Below, piece after piece: positions 41,409 through 49,994 of a DNA stretch of 50,064 bases (the stretch's first letter is position 1; the number at the start of each line of letters is the position of its first letter). Origin of the DNA: Natrialba swarupiae (GTDB lineage Archaea; Halobacteriota; Halobacteria; Halobacteriales; Natrialbaceae); the NCBI RefSeq assembly GCF_008245225.1, contig NZ_VTAW01000026.1, positions 1-50,064 on the forward strand, given 5' to 3'. Below the pieces are notes generated by a model. That model made no database searches. It had not been told where the DNA came from and worked only from the letters and a program-made list of their open reading frames with translations. The translations under genes and the position numbers were made by a program.

Positions 41409-42313
41409 GTTCCGACGCCGAATCCGCGGAGACGAGTGCGGACGACGGGGCGGTCGCGGACGAACCGACCACCGGCACACCCGACGATCACGGCACCCTC
41501 TCCGTCGTCGGCATCGGCCCCGGCCTCCCGGATCAGATGACCGCGAAGGCCAAGCGAGTGATCGAGTCCGCCGACGTCGTGATCGCCTCGAGTCTCTACC
41601 AGGCGTTCCTCCGAGAGGACGGGACGCTCCCGCCCGAAGACGCGGTCGACGACGATGGAGTCGCGACTCGAGACGGTGGGTTCGAACAAGAGATCGTGCG
41701 ATCGACGATGGGCCGACAGATCGAACTCACCCGCGCGGCGTTCGATCACGTCCGCGAGGGGAAAGACGTCGCCCACGTCTCGGGCGGCGACCCCTCCGTC
41801 TACGGCAAGTCCGATCTCGTCTTCGCGATGGCCGAAGAGGACGACGCGACGGACGTGCCGATCGAGATCGTTCCCGGTATAACGGCGGCATTGGGCGGTG
41901 CGGCCAACGTCGGCGCGCCGCTGTGTAACGACTTCTGTACCGTCTCGCTGTCGGACAAGTGGCGGGGCTGGGAGGAGATCGAGGAGAAGTTGCGGGCGGC
42001 GGCGGTCTCGGAGTTCGTGATCGTCCTCTACAACTGCTGGCGCAACTACGAGCGGGCGCTCGAGATCGTCCGCGAGGAACGCACCGACGACGCTCTCGTC
42101 GCGATCGTCAACGACGCCGGCCGCGCGGACGCCGGCCGCAACGGCGAGAGCGAGTTCATCACGACCCTCGGCGAGGCCGGAGACCACGACGAGAAGGTGT
42201 CGGGAATGGGCACCTCGCTGATCATCGGTACCCACGAGACGAAGACCTGGTGCAACGACGACCGAACCTACCTCGTCACCCCGCGAGGCGGGCGTGACGT
42301 CGACGACTTCTGA
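41405..42313 (+). CDS. cbiH: Precorrin-3B/cobalt-factor III C17-methyltransferase paralog (CbiH-like 1)
   Basis: 302 aa from ATG 41405 (MSSDAESAETSADDG). Tetrapyrrole methylase fold: LSVVGIGPGLPDQMTAKAKR near 33-52, VSGGDPSVYGKSDLVF near 124-139 and EIVPGITAALGGAANVGAPL near 152-171. CbiH methylates C17 and contracts the macrocycle. This copy is more divergent than its neighbour: YNCWRNYERALEI in place of YNPxSxxR. The two may divide the reaction or one may have another step. A 14-bp gap separates it from the next gene. Confidence 0.88.
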   Translation: MSSDAESAETSADDGAVADEPTTGTPDDHGTLSVVGIGPGLPDQMTAKAKRVIESADVVIASSLYQAFLREDGTLPPEDAVDDDGVATRDGGFEQEIVRSTMGRQIELTRAAFDHVREGKDVAHVSGGDPSVYGKSDLVFAMAEEDDATDVPIEIVPGITAALGGAANVGAPLCNDFCTVSLSDKWRGWEEIEEKLRAAAVSEFVIVLYNCWRNYERALEIVREERTDDALVAIVNDAGRADAGRNGESEFITTLGEAGDHDEKVSGMGTSLIIGTHETKTWCNDDRTYLVTPRGGRDVDDF

Positions 42314-42327
42314 GAGAGCGAACTTCA

Positions 42328-43263
42328 ATGAGCACGGATACCAACGCCGACGCGACCGACGAATCGACTTCGAACTGCGGTGCCTCGAGTTCCGACGACA
42401 CCGAGTCCTCGAGCACGTGTGGCGCCTCGAGTTCCGACGACGACTCGACCGAACAGGAGGTCGGCGCGACGGTCGACGAGTTCGACGCCGACCCAGGCCA
42501 ACTGCTCGCGGTCGGTCTCGGTCCCGGCCATCCGGGGGGAATGACCGACCGCGCGAAGACGGCCCTGCTCGAGGCCGAGCACATCGTCGGCTACACGACC
42601 TACATCGACCTCATCCCCGACGAGATCACCGAGGCGGCCGACGAACTGTACGACACGCCGATGTGTGGCGAAGTCTCACGCACCGAGGAGGCGATCGACC
42701 GCACGCTCGCGGGCAACGACGTGGCGATCGTCGGCAGCGGCGATCCGAACGTCTACGCGCTCGCCGGTCTGGCCCTCGAGATCCTCGAGTCGAAAGGCGC
42801 GACGGCGTCGATGGTCGACTTCGAGGTCGTCCCGGGCGTTCCGGCCGCCCAGTCGTGTGGGGCGCGTCTGGGCGCACCGCTGGTCAACGACACCGTCTCG
42901 ATCTCGCTGTCCGATCATCTGGTGGCGATGCCCGAGATCGAGTCGCGCCTGCACGCCGCCGCAAAGGAGAAGTTCACGATCGCGATCTACAACCCCTGGA
43001 GTCGCAAGCGTCGCGAAAACTTCCAGAAGTGCTGTGAGATCCTCCTGGCCCACCGCGATCCCGACACGCCGGTCGGCATCGTCCACGGCGCCGGCCGGGA
43101 GGACGAACGCGTGTTGCTGACCGAACTCGGGGAACTCGAGCCCCTCGGCGAGGACGAGATCGTCGATATGACGACGACGATCATCGTCGGCAACGAGGAG
43201 ACGTACGTCTGGGACGACCGGATGGTGACCCCGCGAGGCTACGAGACGAAGTACGACTACTGA
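42328..43263 (+). CDS. cbiH: Precorrin-3B/cobalt-factor III C17-methyltransferase CbiH (copy 2)
   Basis: 311 aa. It follows the canonical CbiH pattern: LLAVGLGPGHPGGMTDRAKT near 54-73, EHIVGYTTYIDLIPDEI, AIVGSGDPNVYALAGLALEI near 132-151 and VVPGVPAAQSCGARLGAPL. YNPWSRKRRENFQKC is the typical late motif. The N-terminal 50 residues contain a duplicated CGASSSDD unit, each with one Cys. It methylates C17 during ring contraction, with electrons possibly from the adjacent ferredoxin. Confidence 0.92.
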   Translation: MSTDTNADATDESTSNCGASSSDDTESSSTCGASSSDDDSTEQEVGATVDEFDADPGQLLAVGLGPGHPGGMTDRAKTALLEAEHIVGYTTYIDLIPDEITEAADELYDTPMCGEVSRTEEAIDRTLAGNDVAIVGSGDPNVYALAGLALEILESKGATASMVDFEVVPGVPAAQSCGARLGAPLVNDTVSISLSDHLVAMPEIESRLHAAAKEKFTIAIYNPWSRKRRENFQKCCEILLAHRDPDTPVGIVHGAGREDERVLLTELGELEPLGEDEIVDMTTTIIVGNEETYVWDDRMVTPRGYETKYDY

Positions 43264-43279
43264 CCGTTACAGATCCACC

Positions 43280-43546
43280 ATGTCACGATACGAACTCACG
43301 GTCGAAAAGGACGCCTGCGACGGCATCTTCGCCTGTCTCACCCGCGATCCCCGCTTCGTCGAGGGGGCTGACGGTCTGGCGACGATCGATCCGGACGCCG
43401 ACCCGATCTACGACTGCGACGGCGACGTCGTCGATACCGCCGAACGGGTCGTCGCGACGTTCGACGACGACCGGATCGACGAGGCGCGACAGGCCGCGGC
43501 GGCCTGTCCGACGGACGCAATCGCGGTCAGGGAGGTAAACGAATGA
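43280..43546 (+). CDS. Small ferredoxin-like protein of the cobalamin cluster
   Basis: 88 aa. Four Cys (DACDGIFAC, IYDCDG, AACPTDAI; near 13, 19, 45 and 75) and the closing AACPTDAIAV resemble a single-cluster [4Fe-4S] or [3Fe-4S] ferredoxin, although the spacing is not classical. It sits 16 bp after cbiH copy 2 and overlaps the next gene by ATGA (43543-43546). Likely electron donor for ring contraction or cobalt reduction; this is inferred from position. Confidence 0.82.
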   Translation: MSRYELTVEKDACDGIFACLTRDPRFVEGADGLATIDPDADPIYDCDGDVVDTAERVVATFDDDRIDEARQAAAACPTDAIAVREVNE

Positions 43547-44262
43547 GCCCCGACAACGGTGACCAGTCGGACGAACGGGAACCACTCTTGAGCGTCCAGT
43601 CGCCCGCAGACGTACTCGCCGGCCATCCGACGACGGCGTACTTCTGGGGCCACGTCGCCGCGAGCGGAGCCGTTTCTGACGGGAGCCTCGAGGTCGTGAC
43701 GAGCGACGAACGATCCGCCGAGACGCTTTCGGCGATCGCCGGCGGCGACGTCGCACGCGAGACGACGAGTCGGGAGTACGCCCACGATACGTCGATCACG
43801 AGAACGGCCGAGGAGTACACGCTAACCCTCGACGGAGATCGCGGGTCGGAGGAGGGGCTGTTCGGCCGATCGACGACGGCTGGACTGCCCGTCGACGGCC
43901 GCGGAAACTATCGGTTCGGAGCGTTCTCGAGTCACGACCGGGAACTCCTTCGAGGCCTGCTCGAGGGCTGTGGAACGGTCTGTTTCAAGTCCTCGCAGGG
44001 GACGGTCGGGATCTCGTTCGTCCACGACGACCGCGACCTGCTCGAGACCGTTCGAGATCTGCTCGGGGACTGTCCGGTGGACCCACCGCTTGGCGACCTC
44101 TCGGAGACCTCCTCGGGTGGCTACTGGTTCGGCGTCGACGACGACGCCGCACCCGAACTCGGTCGCTGGCTGTACGACGACTGCGAGGAGACCGGGCTGT
44201 ACGCCCCCAGCCGCCGGCGAAAGCTCGAGCGCAGCCTCGAGCAGGCGGAAGGCCTCGAGTGA
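43543..44262 (+). CDS. Cobalamin-cluster protein with two degenerate LAGLIDADG-like repeats
   Basis: 239 aa. Two similar halves: YFWGHVAASGAVSDGSLEVV near 33-52 followed by TSDERSAETLSAIAGG, and LLRGLLEGCGTVCFKSSQGT near 134-153 followed by VGISFVHDDRDLLETVRDLL. Each has the helix-loop-strand pattern of a LAGLIDADG domain, but the catalytic acidic residue is lost in the first half and displaced in the second. YWFGVDDDAAPELGRWLYDD matches the closing part of such a domain. Haloarchaeal orthologs are known only as cobalamin cluster proteins. A DNA-binding role is a structural inference. Confidence 0.75.
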   Translation: MSPDNGDQSDEREPLLSVQSPADVLAGHPTTAYFWGHVAASGAVSDGSLEVVTSDERSAETLSAIAGGDVARETTSREYAHDTSITRTAEEYTLTLDGDRGSEEGLFGRSTTAGLPVDGRGNYRFGAFSSHDRELLRGLLEGCGTVCFKSSQGTVGISFVHDDRDLLETVRDLLGDCPVDPPLGDLSETSSGGYWFGVDDDAAPELGRWLYDDCEETGLYAPSRRRKLERSLEQAEGLE

Positions 44263-44359
44263 TCCGCGCTGCGGTGCGCGTGGCGCGCCGTTGGAGCGTA
44301 GAGGATGAGAGGGAGAGAGGAGTGAGGGAGAACACGGATACCCGAACGAGTTACGAACC

Positions 44360-45580
44360 ATGCACCACACGATCGACGACGGACCCGCGTTCGACGACGA
44401 GGCTGTCCTGCTGGTCGGCCACGGCTCGCGTCGCGAACGCTCGAACGAACAGGTTCGCGAGTTAGCCGCCGGCCTCGAGTCACGTCTCGAGATCCCGGTC
44501 GATGCGGCGTTTCTCGAGCTAGCGGAGCCGTCGATCGAGGCGGCGTTCGACGGACTGGCGGGCGTCGTCGATCGAGTGACCGTCGTCCACTGTTCGCTGT
44601 TCGCGGCCAGTCACGTCAAAAACGACGTGCCACTGGCCGTCGAGCAGGTGCGAACTGAGCACGACCTCGAGATCGACGTCGGCGCACACCTTGGAGTCCA
44701 CCCCGCGATCCTCGAGATTCTCGACGAGCGGGCGGCCGCCGTCGAGCGGATGATCGGGGTCGATCGGGAGGTCGACGACGTCGCCGTCGTCTGCTGTGGA
44801 CGCGGCTCGAGCGATCCGGACGCCAACGGCGACGTCCACAAGCTCGCCCGACTGTTCTACGAAGGGCGGTCGTTCTCGCGCGTCGAGGCGTCGTTCGTCG
44901 GCGTCACCGAGCCGACACTCGAGGAGAGTCTTCACGGGCTGGCGAAACACCGACCCGACGCCGTGGTCGTCCTGCCGTACATGCTCGGCGACGGCGTTCT
45001 CACCCAACGCGTCCGGGACTGGACCGACGAGTTCGACGCCGACTACCCCTACGTGGCGGCCGCCGCAGGTGATCCACTCGGGACCGACCCGCGGCTGCTC
45101 GAGGTCTTTGCGGACCGCTGGCAGGAGGCGCGGTCCGGAAGCGTCGAAATGTCCTGTGACACCTGTAAGTACAAGGTCGACCTGCAGGGCTACGAGGACG
45201 ACCTCGGCGGCGCACGTGCGATGGTGCGGGCGCTGGCCCATCGAGCGAGTCACGCGGACCGCGAGGACGTCGACGACGAGCCACACGTCCACGACGGGCC
45301 GAATCGACACGTCGCGGTCTGTACGAACCGGACCTGTACCGAGATGGGATCGTCGGCGGTCCTCGAGCGACTACGACAGGCCACTCGAGACGCCGACGGC
45401 TGTGACGTTCGTATCACGCGGTCGTCCTGTCTCGGCCGCTGTGGCGACGGACCGATGGTCGCCGTCTACCCCGACGGCGTCTGGTACGGCGACGTCGACG
45501 ACGCGGACGCCGAACGAATCGTTTCGTCCCACCTGGAACGGGACCGCATCGTAAGCGACATCGTCGACCGGACGCTCTAA
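44360..45580 (+). CDS. cbiX: Sirohydrochlorin cobaltochelatase CbiX with C-terminal [2Fe-2S] domain
   Basis: 406 aa. Two CbiX repeats (about 15-130 and 145-265): AVLLVGHGSRRERSNEQVRE with metal-site His near 21, and DVAVVCCGRGSSDPDANGD. HCSLFAASHVKNDVP carries further His. It inserts Co(II) into sirohydrochlorin, the entry step of the anaerobic pathway. A CDTCKYKVDLQG segment follows, then a thioredoxin-like ferredoxin domain with Cys in AVCTNRTCTEMG and SSCLGRCGDGP (about 315-375). The start ATG 44360 lies 97 bp after the preceding gene. Confidence 0.92.
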   Translation: MHHTIDDGPAFDDEAVLLVGHGSRRERSNEQVRELAAGLESRLEIPVDAAFLELAEPSIEAAFDGLAGVVDRVTVVHCSLFAASHVKNDVPLAVEQVRTEHDLEIDVGAHLGVHPAILEILDERAAAVERMIGVDREVDDVAVVCCGRGSSDPDANGDVHKLARLFYEGRSFSRVEASFVGVTEPTLEESLHGLAKHRPDAVVVLPYMLGDGVLTQRVRDWTDEFDADYPYVAAAAGDPLGTDPRLLEVFADRWQEARSGSVEMSCDTCKYKVDLQGYEDDLGGARAMVRALAHRASHADREDVDDEPHVHDGPNRHVAVCTNRTCTEMGSSAVLERLRQATRDADGCDVRITRSSCLGRCGDGPMVAVYPDGVWYGDVDDADAERIVSSHLERDRIVSDIVDRTL

Positions 45581-45595
45581 GCCCGGTCTGTATCC

Positions 45596-45964
45596 ATGAG
45601 CTGTTACGAAATTGAAGCGCTGAAACTCGGATTGATGAACGTCCTCGGCGGTGGGGACCGACACGCCCGCGAACACGCGGAGAAAGAACTGGACGGTCAC
45701 CTCGAGGGGCCGATCGGGGCCCTCGCCGAAGCGAAGACCGTGGCCGGTATCGAGCGCCACCTCGATGCGGCGCTGGTGGATCTCGAGGAGGAGATCGCGG
45801 CGATGGATCCCGACGATCCAGAATACGACTACGCGCGCGGCCGGTTGCTCGCCGTCCGCGACGCCGAGCGGGCCGTCCGACGGCTGTCCGTACAGGGAGA
45901 GCACGTCGTCGACGGCCTCGGCGACGCCCACGACCTGCTCCACGAAACGTTTCCGGAGGAGTAA
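45596..45964 (+). CDS. DUF3209 family protein
   Basis: 122 aa beginning MSCYEIEALKLGLMNVLGGG, predicted all-helical. It belongs to DUF3209, found mainly in haloarchaeal and cyanobacterial cobalamin clusters next to CbiX. It starts 15 bp after cbiX and ends 2 bp before the next gene, so it is in the same operon. Possible accessory of CbiX; function unknown. Confidence 0.82.
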   Translation: MSCYEIEALKLGLMNVLGGGDRHAREHAEKELDGHLEGPIGALAEAKTVAGIERHLDAALVDLEEEIAAMDPDDPEYDYARGRLLAVRDAERAVRRLSVQGEHVVDGLGDAHDLLHETFPEE

Positions 45965-45966
45965 CG

Positions 45967-47196
45967 GTGACGGAATCCAGTTTCGGCACCGACCGAATCG
46001 ACCTGGGCGAGATCGACAGTGCACGGAGCCGTCACATGTGGACGCGCTCGAGCGTCCGCCTGACCGACGACCTCGTCGTCGTCGGACGGGAAAACGGGAC
46101 GGTGACGGCTTACGACCGAGAATCCCTCGCGGAGCGATGGGCGGTCGACCATCCCGGGAGCGCAACCGGAATCGAGTCGGCCGGCGGTACGGTCGTCGTC
46201 GCCGGGCGAGGCGAACGTGGATCGGTCGCAGCCTACGATCTCGAGTCGGGCGAGCACAAGTGGGACTACGAGACCGCACTCGACGTCGGCGAACCCGAAA
46301 GCGACGACCGATTCGCACTCCCGTACGTCGTCGACCTCGCTACCGACACGGACCGCGAAGTCGTCTACGCCGCCGCCAGACGGTACGAACGGAACGGGCA
46401 AGATCGACGCTGGCACAGTACGGTCTACGCAATCGAGTTCGGTGGACGGGTTCGCTGGCGGTACGAAACCGACGCCTCGCCGATCGCGATCGACGTCGAC
46501 GACGCCGGCGACCGTCTCGCAGTGGGTTTCAACCGCTGTCTGGGCGACCACGACGTCGGACTCGTCGTTCTCGAGCCCGAAACCGGCGAGCCCCACTGGC
46601 AGTGGGATCCTGGAACTGACGGGGATCGGCGGGTCGGCGACGTGGCGTTCGACGGCGATCGTCTCGCCGTCGCGAGCCACGGTGACAAGCGTGGCTACCT
46701 CCTCGGTCCAGGTGGCGAGGAACGCTGGCGGATCGATCTCGCGGTCGAGACCGAGATCGGCGACGAGACGCTGTACGCCTACCCGAATCACGTCCACGCA
46801 AGCGACGGCCACGTCGCGTTCGTGACCGGAAACACGTACGCCCTCGAGAGCCGCGAGACCGAGAGTCGGCATCCGAACGAACATCGGATCGCCGTCTTCG
46901 ACGCCGACGGCGAACGTCGGTGGGCCGAACCCGTCCGCGGCTTCGTACACGAACTCGCCGCAGATGGCGGGACGGTCGTCGTCCCCTGTGCACAGAACTT
47001 CCGGGTTCGCGATCCGGCAACCCACGCCATCCACCGGTTCGACCTCGAGACTGGCGACGTCGTAACACGACGCCTCGATGGAATCGCGACAGCCGTATCC
47101 CTCGACGGTGAGACTGTCGCGGCGATCGAAGAGCCAGTCGTCTATCACGACGAAGAACGTGTCCGCGGCGAGTACGCACTCCAGATCCGATCGTAA
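45967..47196 (+). CDS. PQQ-like beta-propeller protein of the cobalamin cluster
   Basis: 409 aa, GTG start at 45967. Repeated blades of the form VVVxGxxxGxVxAYDxESxxxxW (for example AYDRESLAERWAVDHPGS and AYDLESGEHKWDYE) indicate an eight- or seven-bladed propeller. There is no signal peptide, so it is cytoplasmic. It lies 2 bp after the DUF3209 gene and ends the operon. Propellers serve as scaffolds; a role in handling intermediates or in sensing is guesswork. Confidence 0.82.
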   Translation: MTESSFGTDRIDLGEIDSARSRHMWTRSSVRLTDDLVVVGRENGTVTAYDRESLAERWAVDHPGSATGIESAGGTVVVAGRGERGSVAAYDLESGEHKWDYETALDVGEPESDDRFALPYVVDLATDTDREVVYAAARRYERNGQDRRWHSTVYAIEFGGRVRWRYETDASPIAIDVDDAGDRLAVGFNRCLGDHDVGLVVLEPETGEPHWQWDPGTDGDRRVGDVAFDGDRLAVASHGDKRGYLLGPGGEERWRIDLAVETEIGDETLYAYPNHVHASDGHVAFVTGNTYALESRETESRHPNEHRIAVFDADGERRWAEPVRGFVHELAADGGTVVVPCAQNFRVRDPATHAIHRFDLETGDVVTRRLDGIATAVSLDGETVAAIEEPVVYHDEERVRGEYALQIRS

Positions 47197-47259
47197 CCGA
47201 ACGAATACGGTCTAACTATAGGGAAAATTACAGTTCGATCGGTCGCTCGAGTCGAGAGG

Positions 47260-48603
47260 TTACTCACCGACGACGAACAGTCGAAGATCGTTGACGTTCG
47301 TTCCGCTCGGCCCCGTTCGGAGAAGTGCGTCGACATCGGCGAGGAGAGCCCCTGCGTCGTTTCGCGCCAGCACATCCCTGGCGTCGTCGGAGTCGATCTC
47401 TGCGGGGGCCACGATAGCGCCGGCGGCGTCCGACGCGCCGTCGATTCCGTCCGTGTCGACGCTAGCGACGACGACCGGTTCGTCGTCGAGTTCAGCCGCG
47501 GCGCTCACCACGAACTCCTGGTTCGGCCCGCCCTGGCCCGGATCGTCGACGAGCGTCACCGTCGTCTCACCGCCCGAGAGGAGAACGACGGGCGGGGACG
47601 CCGGATTCCCCGTTTCGACACACTCCCGTGCGATGGCCGCGTGGGTTCTACCCGCTTCGCTGGCCTCGCCCTCGACGCTCGAGGAGAGAACGAGGGCGTC
47701 GTACCCGCGTGCGGTCGCAGCCTCCCGTGCGGCATCGAGTGCGGTCCAACCGTTTGCCAGCACGGTCGTAACAACGTCGTCGAACACCGGCTCGTCCGCA
47801 GTCGGCGTCTCGGAGTGTGTACCGGCGGCGCCAGCCTCGAGACGATCGGAGACGGCCGTCGGTGCGTCGATCCCGTATCGGTCGAGGACCGCGAGTGCGT
47901 CGGCGTAGGTCGTCGGATCGGCCACGAGCGGCCCGCTGGCGATCACCGAGAGGTCGTCGCCGACGACGTCGCTGATCGTCACCCCGACGACGGTCGCCGG
48001 CGCGAGAGTCTGTGCGAGTCGCCCACCTTTGATCATCGAGAGATGCTTTCTAACCGCGTTTATCTCGTCGATCGAGGCACCGCTCGAGAGCAACGCCTCC
48101 GTCGTCGACTGAAGATCCGACAGCGCGAGGTCGGCTGGCGGTGCCGCGAGCAAGGCGCTTGCACCCCCTGTGATACAGGCGACGACGAGATCGTCCGCCG
48201 TCGCGGATTCGGCGACCGACAACACCCGCCGGGCACCATCGACGCAGCGCTCGGTCGGAACCGGGTGGTCGCCCTCGATCACCTCGATGATGTCCGTCGG
48301 TTCGACGTCGTCGGTGACGACGACGCCGCCGGAGAGGTGATCACCGAGCACCCCCTCGAGTTCGCGTGCGAACTGTCCGGCAGCGTTCCCACCCCCGAGA
48401 ACGAGCACCCGGTCGTACGACTCGAGGTCGTAGACGAGATCGTCCACGTTGGATCCGGACGAGACGACGAGCCTGCCCTCTTCGACGGAGAGCGAACTCT
48501 CGGAGACCAAAGACGGGTGGGCCGCGCGAATACCGCGCTCGAGACACGCGAGTGCAACCGAGTGCGCCGTCGATTCCGCACCGGCCCACGCATCATCGAA
48601 CAT
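47260..48603 (-). CDS. Glycerate 2-kinase (GckA/DUF4147-MOFRL type)
   Basis: 447 aa. It phosphorylates D-glycerate to 2-phosphoglycerate, feeding the lower glycolytic (semi-phosphorylative Entner-Doudoroff) route. DUF4147 domain (about 1-235): DRVLVLGGGNAAGQFARELE and VVACITGGASALLAAPP near 143-159, then INAVRKHLSMIKGGRLAQ. The C-terminal MOFRL domain has VVLLSGGETTVTLVDDPGQG near 340-359, GGPNQEFVVSAA and the closing GTNVNDLRLFVV. Convergent with the propeller gene, transcribed alone. Confidence 0.92.
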   Translation of the reverse strand: MFDDAWAGAESTAHSVALACLERGIRAAHPSLVSESSLSVEEGRLVVSSGSNVDDLVYDLESYDRVLVLGGGNAAGQFARELEGVLGDHLSGGVVVTDDVEPTDIIEVIEGDHPVPTERCVDGARRVLSVAESATADDLVVACITGGASALLAAPPADLALSDLQSTTEALLSSGASIDEINAVRKHLSMIKGGRLAQTLAPATVVGVTISDVVGDDLSVIASGPLVADPTTYADALAVLDRYGIDAPTAVSDRLEAGAAGTHSETPTADEPVFDDVVTTVLANGWTALDAAREAATARGYDALVLSSSVEGEASEAGRTHAAIARECVETGNPASPPVVLLSGGETTVTLVDDPGQGGPNQEFVVSAAAELDDEPVVVASVDTDGIDGASDAAGAIVAPAEIDSDDARDVLARNDAGALLADVDALLRTGPSGTNVNDLRLFVVGE

Positions 48604-48724
48604 ATACTCCGGTGGTTCCGGGGACCTCTTGTAACTACCGTCGAAGAGGAGTCATCCGCGAACCGATCGAAGCGAAACGAGGCGGCCAGTTCGTCCGGTG
48701 TGACCGGTCCGGGTGTCCGGGAGA

Positions 48725-49210
48725 CTACTCGGCGAGTTCCTCGTAATTCCCCCGGAAGAAGATCAGTGGCTGTTCGTCGGGGTTCTGTACCGCAGCGTCT
48801 TCGACGCGACCAACGAAGATCGTGTGGTCACCACCCTCGTGACGGGCATCGATGGTGCAATCGAGGTACGCGAGCGTATCCTCGAAGATGGGTGCCCCCG
48901 TCTCGGACCGGAAGAGATCGATCCCTTCGAACGGGTCGTCCATCTCGTGGTGCTGGCCCGCAAAGCGCGTCGAGAGTTCCTCCTGATCCTCTGTGAGGAT
49001 GTTGACCGCATAGTTATCCGCCTTCTCGAGGAGATCGTGAGAGCTCGCGTCGACGTCACAGTTCCACAACACTAGCGGGGGATCTAACGACAGCGATGTA
49101 AAGGAGTTGACCGTCAACGCGTGGTCGTCCCCGTCGAGTGTAAACGTCACGACCGTGACGCCGGTGGCAAAGGTACCGAGAGTCGTCCTGAAATCGTCAC
49201 CAGAAACCAT
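48725..49210 (-). CDS. Flavin reductase family protein
   Basis: 161 aa from ATG 49210 (MVSGDDFRTTLGTFATGVTV); a longer frame to 49486 overlaps the promoter and the neighbouring gene and is rejected. FMN-binding split-barrel flavin reductase: HALTVNSFTSLSLDPPLVLW near 31-50 and AVNILTEDQEELSTRFAG near 69-86; DHTIFVGRVEDA near 133-144. It reduces FMN or FAD with NAD(P)H for a partner monooxygenase. Unlinked here, but the window also holds an aromatic dioxygenase. Confidence 0.9.
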   Translation of the reverse strand: MVSGDDFRTTLGTFATGVTVVTFTLDGDDHALTVNSFTSLSLDPPLVLWNCDVDASSHDLLEKADNYAVNILTEDQEELSTRFAGQHHEMDDPFEGIDLFRSETGAPIFEDTLAYLDCTIDARHEGGDHTIFVGRVEDAAVQNPDEQPLIFFRGNYEELAE

Positions 49211-49228
49211 TGTACTGGATGTGTCACA

Positions 49229-49238
49229 GCCTCGTAAT
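49229..49238 (-). promoter_or_regulatory. TATA box of the flavin reductase gene
   Basis: On the minus strand CTATTTATTA lies 19-28 bp before ATG 49210, implying a leaderless mRNA. Confidence 0.55.
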
Positions 49239-49421
49239 AAATAGCTTACTGTGCGGGTCGTCGCCCCTTCTGTGATCGCAGTTGCACAGTCGCCGAGCGG
49301 ACGTGGATACCCCAGAGACCGTTGTACGTCGATGTATGGCCCTGTTCGATCCGTTCCAGCGTAAACGGCCCAGCGGTTGCTGGCGGGCACGGCGATCGAA
49401 AGCCGATCAGTCCAACGGTCG

Positions 49422-49432
49422 ATACTATTATT
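49422..49432 (+). promoter_or_regulatory. TATA box of the UspA gene
   Basis: ATACTATTATT lies about 26-36 bp before ATG 49458. It fixes the start at 49458 and rules out longer frames. Confidence 0.55.
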
Positions 49433-49457
49433 TGCCAGCGACGAATTGATTCGATTG

Positions 49458-49856
49458 ATGTTTACAGTTGTCGCCGGAATCGACAAAAACGAGAACCGTG
49501 CCGCGGCGGTCGCCGACGCGATCGAATCGCTTCCCGGGGAAGACGAGACGGAGGTCGTCCTCGTTCACTCGTTTACCGACAATCCCGAAGGGGCGTCGGT
49601 CGACCAGATCGGAACCATTCGCCGAGTGAGAGAACGTCTCGAGGCGGAAGAGATCGACGTACAACTCGACGGGCGGAGCGGCGATCCGGCGACGACACTC
49701 CTCGAGGCCGCCACAGAGTACGATGCGGACCTCGTTGCAGTCGGGGCACGAGAACGGTCGCCCGCTGGAAAGGCCGTCTTCGGGAGTGTCACCCAGAGCG
49801 TTATTCTCGAGGGTGATCGATCGGTGCTCGTCTGTACAGCCGGCGATTTCGAGTGA
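49458..49856 (+). CDS. Universal stress protein, UspA family
   Basis: 132 aa from ATG 49458 (MFTVVAGIDKNENRAAAVAD). Single UspA alpha/beta domain: N-terminal VVAGID, DLVAVGARERSPAGKAVFGS near 94-113 containing the ATP-binding GxxxxxxxxGS-type loop, then VTQSVILEGDRSVLVCTA. Role in stress response is inferred from the family. A palindromic repeat (copy D) starts 34 bp after the stop. Confidence 0.9.
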   Translation: MFTVVAGIDKNENRAAAVADAIESLPGEDETEVVLVHSFTDNPEGASVDQIGTIRRVRERLEAEEIDVQLDGRSGDPATTLLEAATEYDADLVAVGARERSPAGKAVFGSVTQSVILEGDRSVLVCTAGDFE

Positions 49857-49890
49857 TATTCTCAGCACTGTAGCCGGGCGGATTCTCTCA

Positions 49891-49965
49891 GACGGATTGC
49901 TGTAACAATACACCGCGGAACTCGCGACCTGTCTGCGGGTTCGACGGTAACGACTTACTGAGAGT
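49891..49965. repeat. Palindromic repeat family, copy D
   Basis: About 75 bp opening GACGGATTGCTGTAACAATA. The inner arms ACCGCGGAACTCGC and GCGGGTTCGACGGT pair with few mismatches, in the same position as the differing arms of copies A-C. Unlike copies A-C it is not directly against a stop codon. Confidence 0.6.
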
Positions 49966-49971
49966 CAAGGA

Positions 49972-49994
49972 GAAAGCCCCGCCCTTCACAGTAG
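49972..49994. repeat. 23-bp direct repeat shared with 33285-33307
   Basis: GAAAGCCCCGCCCTTCACAG then TAG here and GAAAGCCTCGCCCTTCACAG then TAG at 33285-33307, 22 of 23 identical. This resembles the start of IS200/IS605-type end hairpins. The rest of the window to 50064 shows no gene. Confidence 0.6.

Noticed and set aside
40050-41480. Minus-strand frame of 476 codons
   Set aside because: Antisense to cbiG, which has clear family motifs, and without any recognisable domain.
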